Below are positions 40,101 to 52,100 of a stretch of DNA of 64,000 nucleotides, one piece after another. This DNA comes from Aurelia coerulea (Eukaryota > Cnidaria > Scyphozoa > Semaeostomeae > Ulmaridae). The notes below the pieces were generated by a model, which did not search any database, was not told the DNA's origin, and worked only from the letters and a program-made list of their open reading frames with translations. Positions within the stretch are counted from its first letter, which is position 1. Every line of letters begins with the position of its first letter. Both the position numbers and the translations under genes were made by a program. The stretch is from assembly GCA_039566865.1 (NCBI GenBank), contig CM076957.1, positions 5,341,896 through 5,405,895 on the forward strand. The letters run 5' to 3'.

Positions 40101-43100
40101 TATTTGTAGTTTTTTGACATATGACGTCATAAATTTTCATGACGTCATTGTTTGAATAGGTGTGTAAAAAATTAAAAAAGAGATGTTTTTTTGTGAGAAA
40201 ATGTTATTTTGCACTAGAGTTTTAACCGTTTACGAGAATAACCTTTGTTTTCGTTAAAACAAAGGGTATTATTGTAATTCCCACACATAACCTTATGGCA
40301 AAATGACCACAAGATTTCTAGTTGCCTAGCAACAGATCACGTGAATAATTAAACTTTATCTAATTGATTAGAAGCACAATATGTTAGTAATACTATGTAT
40401 CAAGTTACAACTTCATAACTCTATTGGTTTGGGAAATGATTTGGGAGCCATAATGACCCCCCCCCCCCCCAGGTGAGGTTTTTGAATAAAAAAAAGCCCA
40501 GGTGGAATAGGGTTAATCAATGAATCGCCCTGAGAGCCTAACGCCTCTCCCTAAAGACCTAACAATATTCCATATCGCCCATGTCATTTTCAAACTATCT
40601 GAAACCCAACACTCTAGGGGGACTTTGTTGCGGCAGCCTGAAAGTCAATTACCTGATTGGTGTGGGTCATATCTGATTTGCAGAGAAGCGTAGATTGTAA
40701 TGAAATGAAAATAAATCTTTCTTTATCTCGATTTTATTTCGGTCCCTGTCTCCATGTGTGGTACAATAACGAAAGGTTAAGGATAATTAGCGAGGGTCAA
40801 TCAAATTGCACGGATAATTATACAAGCCGGTTCCTCGCGGTGGCCTTGCGGTTTCTTTCCTGGTTACCAACGTAGACGACATTTGCTCAGATTTCCTACT
40901 GCCATATTTTCATACAACCGTGGCCAAAAATATCTCACAGGGAAGCCTCTAACAAAGCAGCAGAAACGAACGAATAAGAGATCAACGAAGCGCATCTACG
41001 GAGGAGCAATACGTGTCTTCTTATCTCTCCCCGCAAATTTCATTTCTTATTGCTCCTCCGCAGATGTTGCTTTATGAGTGGCCTGCCTGTGGAAATTAAT
41101 CTGCTTCGAAAATGGACCCGAGACAGCCACAAATCACACAATAGGCATAGAATTTTCCTGCCAAAATGTTGCCATGATATCTGTGATTCAATTGATGCAA
41201 ACAAGGGTGTAGTCGAAACTCTCGTATAAAAATTTATAAAAATATCGCTCGATCGAGACTTTTTTGTAGAGTAGCTGAAAGATCTATAAAAATCAATTTA
41301 TTTAAAGTTGGCACTACATAGCTATGTACAGTAAAAATTAAAAATAATTACTAAACTAGCTTCCAAGCCAACTGCTAAAAACTACTACGAGTCCAAGAAA
41401 TATATATACATGATTAAATAACTAATATATCAAATACAAGGTATAAAATTTCAAAACAGAATTAAAAACGTTGTAATATAAAAATCCGAGCTGTTAAAAA
41501 TCCGAATGTCCGAAATATGAAATGGAAGCTGTATCAAATCATGGTATCACAAAATCCAAGTTGTGGTATAAACGTCCTACATAATCTGCATGAGCGTCAG
41601 TGCCATTCCAACTTTTAATTTTTTTCTTAAACTCATTGATAGATTGAGCATTCCTTATGTGAGGAGGAAGAGATAGCCAAAGACGTTGCCCTCTATATTT
41701 GATAGTATCGGATCCATATTGGTTCTTACCCGCCGTAATTTTACCACCCTGAAGTATATTTAGAAATAAATACACGAGGGGAAACTCACCCATATCGTCG
41801 TACGGATCAAATGTTTTGCCAACTGCAGCGTCGTATCTTTCAAATAAGTCATCTATTTCTTTTAAAATGCTCTTCTCTAAATTCTCCAAACCATTTCCGT
41901 AAAACTTGAGCGATGCATGAGCAACTTTTCGCATTAACCTCAGCTTAGGACAACTATCCATGAATCCGATATCTTGAAATCCACGACTTATCAAGTATGC
42001 AGGGTATGCATCTTGTGGCCTACCTGACAAATCTTCACCACTTCTGAGCAAGGCCTCTTTCGCCGGTTCGATGCTGTTCACAACAACTACTCTTTGATTC
42101 CCAATGCTAATACTCATTACGTCGCCATACTGTTTTGATAACGCTTTGAGAGCCTCGTGAGGTTTCTTGCCAAGTTGATGCAAGTTGCCGATGACAGGCA
42201 GTGGAATTGGTCCTGGTGGATACCGCTTTAGCTGTGCTACGTGGATGATGTAGTTAAGTAGCATATACACAAGAACTCCAAGTAGAACGGCGTACAGTAT
42301 TTCCAACAACATGTTTGCCCTGAACGAAAGAGACTGAAATCATTTAAGAATTTGGGAAAGGGCTGTCGATAAAACCACGATAAAGCCGCAACTTTGTCAT
42401 AAGAACAGTAGAACATTTTTCATTGGCCCATAGCTTTGTGAGACCTTTAATGTTACCTTTTATACTTTCAATTGTTAACGTCTTTTTCAAAAGAGAAATG
42501 CAAATTTGATCAGATCTTGTCAATGATAGAGTCAAATGAGTACATGTCAATAGCACATTGGGTGGTTCGAAGAAACGTGACATAAAAACCGTCAAGTGCA
42601 GCTTAGATGTCGAATCTGTGCAAAACTTTAAAACTGATCATGTAAAATGATATTGCTCTGTTGTTTCAAATGGATTCTTTGAAGGGAACTTTAGGTAATC
42701 TCCAATGTGACTGAGGTCTATAAGTCTTTAAATTGCCAAAATCCAACATTCATGTGGAATCTGTTCATAAGAAAGGAAGTGACTTAAGACCTTAAAGTAA
42801 AAGATCTATTACAGCTACCTAAAGCTAGAACTGTTTTAATCTGATGAGATAAAGTCAAGCCAATCTATATAGCCTCGTTCAAAATTCAAGTCAAATCATC
42901 AAATGGAGACAATTGTAATTGTAACATCTGTAATTTGTTGAATCTGTAAATATTGTATTTCTGTAAAAGCATAGCCGTCAAATCTTTTCTTTTGTCCAAA
43001 GCTCCTGCGGGGTTCTGACTCACGCTCTGATCAGATCGCATTTTCTCCCATGATTGACCAATCAGATGCCGTCGTTGTGTTTACTTCCGCGTTTCGCAGC

Positions 43101-46100
43101 AAAACTTAGGCCATTTTCGGCCGTTTTGACCACTCTCCGGAAAAAATCATTGCACGATCGGATAAATCGAATTTCGTCAAAATTTCAATTGGAGAAGATT
43201 CTCCATGCTTTGGACCATAAGTGTTTTCGGTATGGCTTTGCGATCACTAAAAATAGCAGAATTGTGGCATTTTTAAGCTCAATGCAGTCATTCATCGGTT
43301 ACAGACTCTATGATTAGCAAAAAGAAGAGTAGAAAACTGAAAACCTGAAGAAGAACTAGTGCATACACATACCTCAGATGGATTTAAAAACAAACATCCA
43401 CTTTTTCTGCCGCGATCTACAGCCAGTTTCACCAGCAAATAACACAGTCAACAAAAATGGGCGCGAGAATTTGAATGATCAGCTACATGCAATCGTCGAA
43501 TGACAACATCCCATTCCAATGAACAGAAATATGAATAAAGCAACGGTGAATTACGAATACATGAACTTGCCATGCTGAAGATTATGGGAGTAGCTGTACG
43601 TCCAATCTGGCCCAGAAAGAACAATTTCGTGATGTCTTTTTCGATAAACCATCTATGGAAAAACCGGCATGCCACTGTTCCTGTATCCAACTGCGGCTAT
43701 CATTGCCAGGTGGAAACCGGCAATAACATTACCAAAACGATGTACGAATAGATCGGTCACATCCCATCTTTTAATGCAAGAAAAATGTCTATCGTCTTAT
43801 GGTCTAGCAGCTTCGTGAAACAGAACTGAAATGCTAGGTTTAGTGTTCTTACGAATACGAATAACAAGAAGAAATGTACATGTTATTTTCATAACGAGTA
43901 AAATGGATCGATCTTTTTGACATTTGAAATGCTATTTATAGAAACTCCTCATGTCAATTTCACATTTTGTGCGGATATCATGAAAAATATTTTATCTTTT
44001 AGAAGTCCTTCATTAGAAAATCACCCCTTGACAGTCAAGCAACACAGCAACCCCTTGACAGTCAAGCATCAAAGCGAAGTTGGGCTGTTTGCAAACTCAT
44101 TGCCCATTCATGGAAGAACAACCCTATTTTTGTAAGATTCTGCAGCTTTGATCCAATAAAGAAAGCTCCTCAAAATTATCAATTTCTGAGCACAAAATGT
44201 TTCGTAAGAGTTTCTTAAAAGTTCCCCCAAATTTCTATCGGTGGTGTAGGATCTCTGGGATCTCCTGTGCCTTCGATAAAATTGTGCGTTACCCATGTAA
44301 GAAATTACTATATGAAAAGTGAAATTAATTTCTTCCAGTATCCAAGATTTTATATACTAGGTGACCTGAGAGTTCAGTTTCTTGAAATTTTTCCTATGAT
44401 AGCGGACCTCTATCAATGCTGCATACACTTTTTCTGCAGGAAACTGCTTGAAGGAAACCGTTGCTGCCTCTTCCATAAATTAAGAAACTCTATTAGAAGA
44501 GATGAAAGGTCATTTCAAATTTAAGGAACTTTTTCAAAGTAAGTTATGAGTTGCAAAAAATGTTTTCAACCAGAAATTGCATTACCAACTTAACTATTAC
44601 TAAAAAGTAATAATTTTTTGGGGACCTTACAAGAAACTTTTCTATTAGAATCAAGCCTAAAGTAAATATAACATTTTGGAAACTGAAACAAATTAATTTC
44701 ACTTTTCGTTTGGTAACTTCTTACATGAGACTTCGTACGTGATCTACACTGTGGCATGATTCATAATTTAACGCACAATTTTATCGAAGGCACAGGAGAT
44801 CCCAGAGATCCTACCCCATCGATAGAAATTTGAGGGAACTCTTAAGAAACTCTTACGAAACATTTTGTACTCAGAAAATGAGAATTTTGAGGAGCTTTCT
44901 TTATTGGATGAAAGTCGTAGAATCTTACAAAAAATAGGGTTGTTCTTCCATTAATGGGCAATGAGTTTGCAAATTGCCCAACTTTGCTTTGATGCTACTG
45001 TGTTGCTTGACTGTCAAGGGGTGATTTTCTAATGAAGGACTTCTAAAAGATAAAATATTTTTCATGATATCCGCACAAAATGTGAAATTGACATGAGGAG
45101 TTTCTATAAATAGCATTTCAAATGTCGAAAAGATCAATCTATTATACTCGTTATGAAAATAACATGTACATTTCTTCTTGTTATTCGTATTCGTAAGAAC
45201 ACTAAACCTAGCATTTCAGTTCTGTTTCATGAAGCTGCTAGACCATAAGACGATAGACATTTTTCTTGCAATAAAAGATGGGATGTGACCGATCTATTCG
45301 TACATCGTTTTGGTAATGTTATTGCCGGTTTCCATCTGGCAACGATAGCCACAGTTGGATAAAGGAGTGGTGGCACGCCGGTTTATCCATAGATGGTTTA
45401 TCGAAAAAGACATCACGAAATTGTTCTTTCTGGGCCAGAGTGGACGTACAGCTGCTACTCCCGTAATCTTCAGCATGGCAAGTTCATGTGTTCGTTATTC
45501 ACCGTTGATTTATTCATATTTCTGTTTATTGGAATCGGATGTTGTTCTCACTCGACGATGGCATGTAGCTGATAATTCAAGTTCTCGCGCCCATTTTTGT
45601 TGACTGTGTTATTTGCTGGTGAAACTGGCTGTAGATCGCGGCAGAAAAAGTGGATGTTTGTTTTTAAATCCATCTGAGGTATGTGTATGCACTAGTTCTT
45701 CTTCAGGTTTTCAGTTTTCTACTCTTCTTTTTGCTAATCATAGAGTCTGTAACCGATGAATGACTGCATTGAGCTTAAAAATGCCACAATTCTGCTATTT
45801 TTAGTGATCGCAAAGCCATACCGAAAACACTTATGGTCCAAAGCATGGAGAATCTTCTCCAATTGAAATTTTGACGAAATTCGATTTATCCGATCGTGCA
45901 ATGATTTTTTCCGGAGAGTGGTCAAAACGGCCACAAATGGCCTAAGTTTTGCTGCGAAACGCGGAAGTAAACACAACGACGGCATCTGATTGGTCAATCA
46001 TGGGAGAAAATGCGATCTGATCAGAGCGTGAGTCAGAACCCCGCGGGAGCTTTGGACAAAAGAAAAGATTTGACGGCTATGCTGTCTCTGACATTTATTC

Positions 46101-49015
46101 TTTCAAAAATCTGCAGAATTTTATTATGAACAACGCTATGAGCAGCACTCACTTAACTGCTTTACAGCTAGTTATATTATAATCCCAGAGAGAACATTTT
46201 TGATTTGATTATTATTTCCAGAATTACAGCATTTTAAAATTTATGTTAGTTTTGAAGTTGTGACGTCATCAAATTGCTAGGTAGTTTATGAATTTGCTTG
46301 TGTGTACGGAGAGCTATCTCCAGGCCTCTCCAGAAGGTCGTTACGAGAACCGGTTCTTTTCGCATTCGAGAAATGGAAAATGAGACAAAAAAATGAAGCA
46401 GAAGAGTTTATAGACGGAATTCTTGCCAAGAATAAATAAATTAATTAATTAATTTCTTACTGTATTCTGCATCGTAAACTCACTGTCCGAAAACCACCGC
46501 CAAGGTCACCCTCAAAAATGCCGTTACCAAGGGCAAGCAGGCAAGGTCAAAAACCAAAACACTTTGGGAAAATATGCCAAAATACTTGTCCTTTTACCAA
46601 GTAATGTTGCTATTTGTCTATGATACAATTACCGTACCGAAGTTTCTTATATTTTAGGCGATCTGAGGGTCGAGTTTCTCTGTAAGAGATTTCTTTCTGG
46701 GCCTTTTGATTTAAAGCCCTTAGACTAAAACTTTTTCACTCTCCCTTGAAAGTGTCACTTGATGCCCTTCTAGTTACAAGTAAAGTCCTTGTTGAAAGTT
46801 GAAAGAGTAGAAATTTTTATGAGATACTCACCGACGTGGTCCTTGTATGAGAATCCTTGTTAGAGAAATATTGTCGTACTTTCTCCTGTTCCCTGCAACG
46901 CAAGATTCAGCTTGCACAAAGATTTGATTATGTAATTACGTATCAGATTACGAATCAATCTTAAGATATTGCGGTCTTTAGTTGGATACTTCAGTTGTTA
47001 CGAGCTTTAGCAAACACTTTCTCTTTAGTTGTGTAATCCCCACAGAATTGCGATGACATTGGACATTGTTCGCTTGAAAGTTTCAATTTTATTTTGTTTT
47101 GTCCTTCGAAGGATCAACAAAGCAAGATGATATTTTAGCTGTACCCCAAATGACTTTAAATTTCAATGTGCCGCTTTGGGAGCACAAAGCATAAGATTCA
47201 TTATTGACGACAATAGTATGCGAGTATGCGCAAGACCTGGGGGGGTACTTGACTAGGGAAGTGACGGGGGTGTGCGGAAAACCTCTCCTCACCCTGCACC
47301 CTGTCGCATAAGAAATAGGCCAAAAGTATACCCTGTCGCATAAAAATTTTGCCTCTCAAATACAGTGTAGAACGCAATTTTTGCTTGTGATACCCTGTCG
47401 CATAATTTTTTTACCTGTTATAATACCCTGTCGCATAATTTTCTTTAGAAAAGGACACTATGTCGCATATTTTTTGCCGCAAAAAGGACACCCTGTTGAG
47501 CGGCACATCCCGTCAGGTCAAGTATGGGAGTCGCAAGATTTTCTTAACACTCATAAGAATCTAAACGCGTCGCCCTAAATTATTGATCGCCTAGTGGAAA
47601 CAGTGGAAACAGGCTTCTATGAGCGATGTCTTATGAAAAAGATGCGTGTATTACTCGAAACTTAGCGACTGAATTCGGTCTGCGACGCAGGCTGCTCGAA
47701 TCCTTGAGATATTTTTAAATGCTCGTTGGAAAGGGCATCCACCAACGTCTCCAGAATGTAACTTGAATTTTTCAAAGGAATTTTTCGTCTTGTTTTCAGA
47801 TGCGAGATGCAGATGCTGTCATCATTCTTTGTAATAAGAACTGCCGTGATCCAACGGTCGAAGATACTACAAACATTTTGAGGTAGGCTTGTTGTTTGCA
47901 ATTGCTCATCTTCGAATCTGATTTTATAAGGGCTTGTTGGGGAGATGAGATACGGTTTGTCCGAGGAAACTCATGTGTCCCCCCGTGCAATAGGTTAATG
48001 CTCATGAGCCCGGCAGAGTTCCAGCCCAAAACGCTACTGCGCATGAGCATTAACCTACTGCACGGGGGGACATACACGATTCATCGGACAAGATGTATCT
48101 CGTCTCCCCAACAAGGGCTGTATGACGATTTGCAGTTTACTCAAGGTGGTTTTCTACTAGGCGACAATTGTCGCGTGACCCCGGGGTTACTTCATATGAT
48201 CGTTGGCATGAACGACCCAAAATACCCATAAGGGAACAAGGGGAGATTTTTGTAAGACAATAGCATCAGTTGCTTTTAATTGACACCGTAATTCAAAGCG
48301 ATTAGCGATCACAGACAAAGGAAATTCCCTCAACCAGTAATTCAAAACAAATAAAGCTGCAAAAGTTTCTCTGAAACCCAGGTAGCTAGTTCGCTCGTTG
48401 TGCATTCCAGAAATTGCTTTCAAGAGCAAATGTGAGGATACATCGAAAGAAGAAGGATATATCTACACATCTACCTCGGGCATTTTATTTATTTGCTTCA
48501 AAAGCCGATTGGGAGGTGATTCAATTCTTTTAATTTTTTGGGTGTAATAAAGACACTTACTGCTCAGCTTCTGAACCAAATTAATAAAATGCCCGTGGTA
48601 GATGTATAGATATATCCTTTTTCTTTCGATATATGCTCATGTTTGCTCTTAAAAACAATTTCTGGAATGCACAATAAGCTCGCTAGCTACCTGGGTTGCA
48701 GAGAAACTTTGGCGGCTTTGTTTGTTTTGAATTACTGGTTGGGGGAATTTCCTTTGTCTGCGCTCGCTAATCGCTTTGAATTCAGGTGTCAACAAAAGCA
48801 ACTCGTGCTACTATGTTGTAAGATCTGTCCTTGTTTCCACAAGGGTGAATGTGAATGGCGACTCCACAACCCTGACCACCCCAACAACTAAGTCACTGGA
48901 ATAGAAACTGGTTCTATTTTTACTAGTTTTTTTACTTATTACTACTAATAGGTATACTTTTATCATTTTCTTCTTTTATACTTTTTTAACGTTTTTATCA
49001 TCGTCATCATCATCG

Positions 49016-49047
<32 letters not shown>

Positions 49048-49053
49048 GTCATC

Positions 49054-49115
<62 letters not shown>

Positions 49116-52100
49116 ACCAGGTGTCCCATAAATAGTACTCCTGTTTAAAAAATCACCAAAAATTGATTATCAAACCTTTGATAAAATTTTCTTTTTGACT
49201 TGTTTTGTCAAAGACCCACAAATATTTATAGATGCTAAAATGTTTGCTCTTGATGAAACAAGGTAGAAGAATTACACATTGAAAAACCTTATTTTGAGCT
49301 ATACTTTTCAAGCAAAATACTCAATCTTGCCTAACAGTCAAAAGTTTCAGATTTTTCATCGTAATCGAAGTCTCCAATGATAGTGTGTATTTCTTTCTGT
49401 CATTTATGACCAAACTAGAAGCTATATGCGCACAAAGAAATTGATCTGGCAAGCATAACTGCTTTTTTGCAGTATGATTCAAAACCAGGTAGCCTTAAAA
49501 AGAGCTAATTAGTCAATGTTAAACCAATTACAAGGTCAGTTATGTCTGGGAAAATAATTTGGTCCTTGATCTACTTGGCAAAAAAATAAAATTGAAGATC
49601 GGTCATGTAATCAAATTTTGGTGATTTTTCAAACGGGAGTACTTTTCTTGGGACACGCGGTATCTATCCAGGAATAAGTATCGTTTGGTGGATTGCTTCT
49701 ACATCTTTAAAAGCATAAAATCATAGAAGTTTTTTTAAGTCAATCTTTCAGTGTTCTTGATAGCAGAAGCGGGCACTCTTCACGATTTTGCATATCTTTT
49801 TGTGCCTGCATGGTTGACAAGCTAAGAAGCTTTTCGGTCTCTAGCCATCTGTTTCTCAAGAATTTCTGTCTATCAGAGGAAAACAACATTTTATTTTGTT
49901 CACAGTCATTTGGCAACCTTATTACATGGACCAGGTACTTAAGATGTTGTTATGCGCATACTTTTTCGGATTTTCGTGGATTCATGGGTGGTACTTTTAC
50001 GCTCTGAGAAGGGCACAGTACAACCCTGTTCCATGGTAAACTTAAGTTATCCCACACTGGGGAGTTGGGGGCTTGCAATCTGCTGGTGATTGTCTTTCAG
50101 CTAAAATGCTGTGAAGGGTTTTGAAATCACCCTTTGGATGCATTACCCCACCTTTTTCATGGATGCTTTGCTTCTTCCTCTAGAGTGATATCAGTGAAGA
50201 ATTACAGTGAGCATATGAGATGCATCGTACAACTGATGAACTACAGAAACAAGGTTGGCCTTATTAAAACTGTTTGTATACAGTATATCTTGTATATCTT
50301 GATTAATATTAATTTTGGGTTGGGAGTATACCAGGTGTCCCACTGAGTTGGCTGGGTCCAGCGAACGTTAGACTCGGCACTCGGGTTATGCGTCACATTT
50401 GCAAACGGGGCCTCCTAAGAAGACGATTTAGTTTAGTTTAGTTTAGCAAAGCAAAAGAGCGGCGTATAACCTGAACCCACACTTCTGTCTTTTCATTCGG
50501 CGAATCCTGCCGTACTTCTTAGAAAGCTCGAGCTTTATTGAAAAGTCCGGGTCATACGTCGCTTTTTTGCTGCAATCAAATAACAATTAAGTTTAGCTCG
50601 ACGAAAGTTGGGCTTTATAATCTAAGCCTAAGGATCTGTGTCTTCTTATGTCAAACACCTTAAAGAGAATCAACGGATACAAGGGCAGCCGATTTAAAAA
50701 TAACTTGCAATCCAATTTAATAACGCATGCACTCCATCTACATCCAGAAAGTGATCACATGAATTTTGTTGGACAAATACATCGTCACCTTCGCGCTGTT
50801 GTTGTCGCTGTGTTATAATACCAATAGAAACTGATCACTGATCACATGATTTTTGACAGACGCAGTGTCAGTCTGCCTACGCGCTATCTGATTGGCTATT
50901 TATTTATAGAATTAAGGCGCGGTTTCTCTTAGGTCATCTATTCATTTGACAGATTTGAAATATCCCTGTAAATTACAGCATCTACCTTTTGTCATTTTGT
51001 GATATTGCTGGTTTCAATTATAATGTTCTGCCTACATCATTTTATTATTCAAGCAGATCATTCTGAAACTGTGAATATTCCTCGTCTCATGCTACATAGA
51101 AGCTGTGTCATAACAGCGAACTGATTTGAATTCATTTATTGTCTGTTTGCTCCTTGAGATCATGCGCGATGTGAACTAGAACGAGAACTAGAACTAGAAC
51201 GAGTTCGGTGTTTTTTAAATAAACAGTAGTCTTCATTCTTAAATCAACAGCCCCGAATTTCGAGCCGAATTCCGAATTGAATGGCTGTAAATCCACCGTG
51301 GAAATTCTGTGATATCTTGATTTTTTCCAAATGGCGAAATTTTGAAAAAGTTAAATCATCGTACATCCTAGGCAATGGAGGAAAAATGATATAACCTTCA
51401 AGAAAGCCATAGTTTTTCTGGCTTTGGATTTAGAAATTTGATGACGTCATAGCCTCAAATTTAATAAACGTTGCCATTTTGAAGCAAATCAAGATATCAA
51501 TAAATTTCCACGGCAGATTTACAGCAAAAGCCGTATGTTTCTTCCAAGCCATTTAATTCAAAGAAATTTGTAACAGAATTTTACACCGATCTTGTTAAAG
51601 ATCTGAGCCCTATGTACGAATTCGGAAGAATTTGCTTCAGAATTCATAGGATTTCAATCTTTCAAATTCAGAAAAAGTAAAAGACAAAACCTTGACCTTT
51701 TTGCCAGTTACATTTTATTCCCAACACACACAGTTGACTTGGAAATGCATGATTTATTTCTAACTGCTATGACGATGAAATCGACCTTATCTTGCGAATC
51801 TCTGCGACTTCGAGAGAAATCTTACGAACGAAAATTGCGTGAAGCTACGAATGAATCGCACTGCATTTCCTCTATTATTCGTTAAAGCTACGTTGTCCTT
51901 ATTTGTCTCTACTTCTGTCTGTTATTCAGCTTTGAAACACTTTTAACTACTTTTTCATTTCAATGTGGTATGCTCTGCTCCATTTTGTTCTCCCAACCTG
52001 CAAACCTGCAAACAAAATGGCATACAGAATATGAGTTCGAAGTAAACAAACTTTAGGGGGCTGTTTCGAGCTGAATAACAAGCAGAAATCGAGACAACTA

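Noticed and set aside
43054..43317. 87-codon frame present in both arms of the giant palindrome
   Set aside because: Duplication of the arm preserves any frame; there is no recognised domain, so it is not called a gene.
48994..49114. Poly-Asp/His/Ile coding possibility of the (CAT)n run
   Set aside because: No flanking open frame or exon signals; plain intronic microsatellite.
49911..49936. Short exon-like block between cacag and gtactt
   Set aside because: It does not fit the reading phase between the BK exons at 47800 and 50184, which already join.
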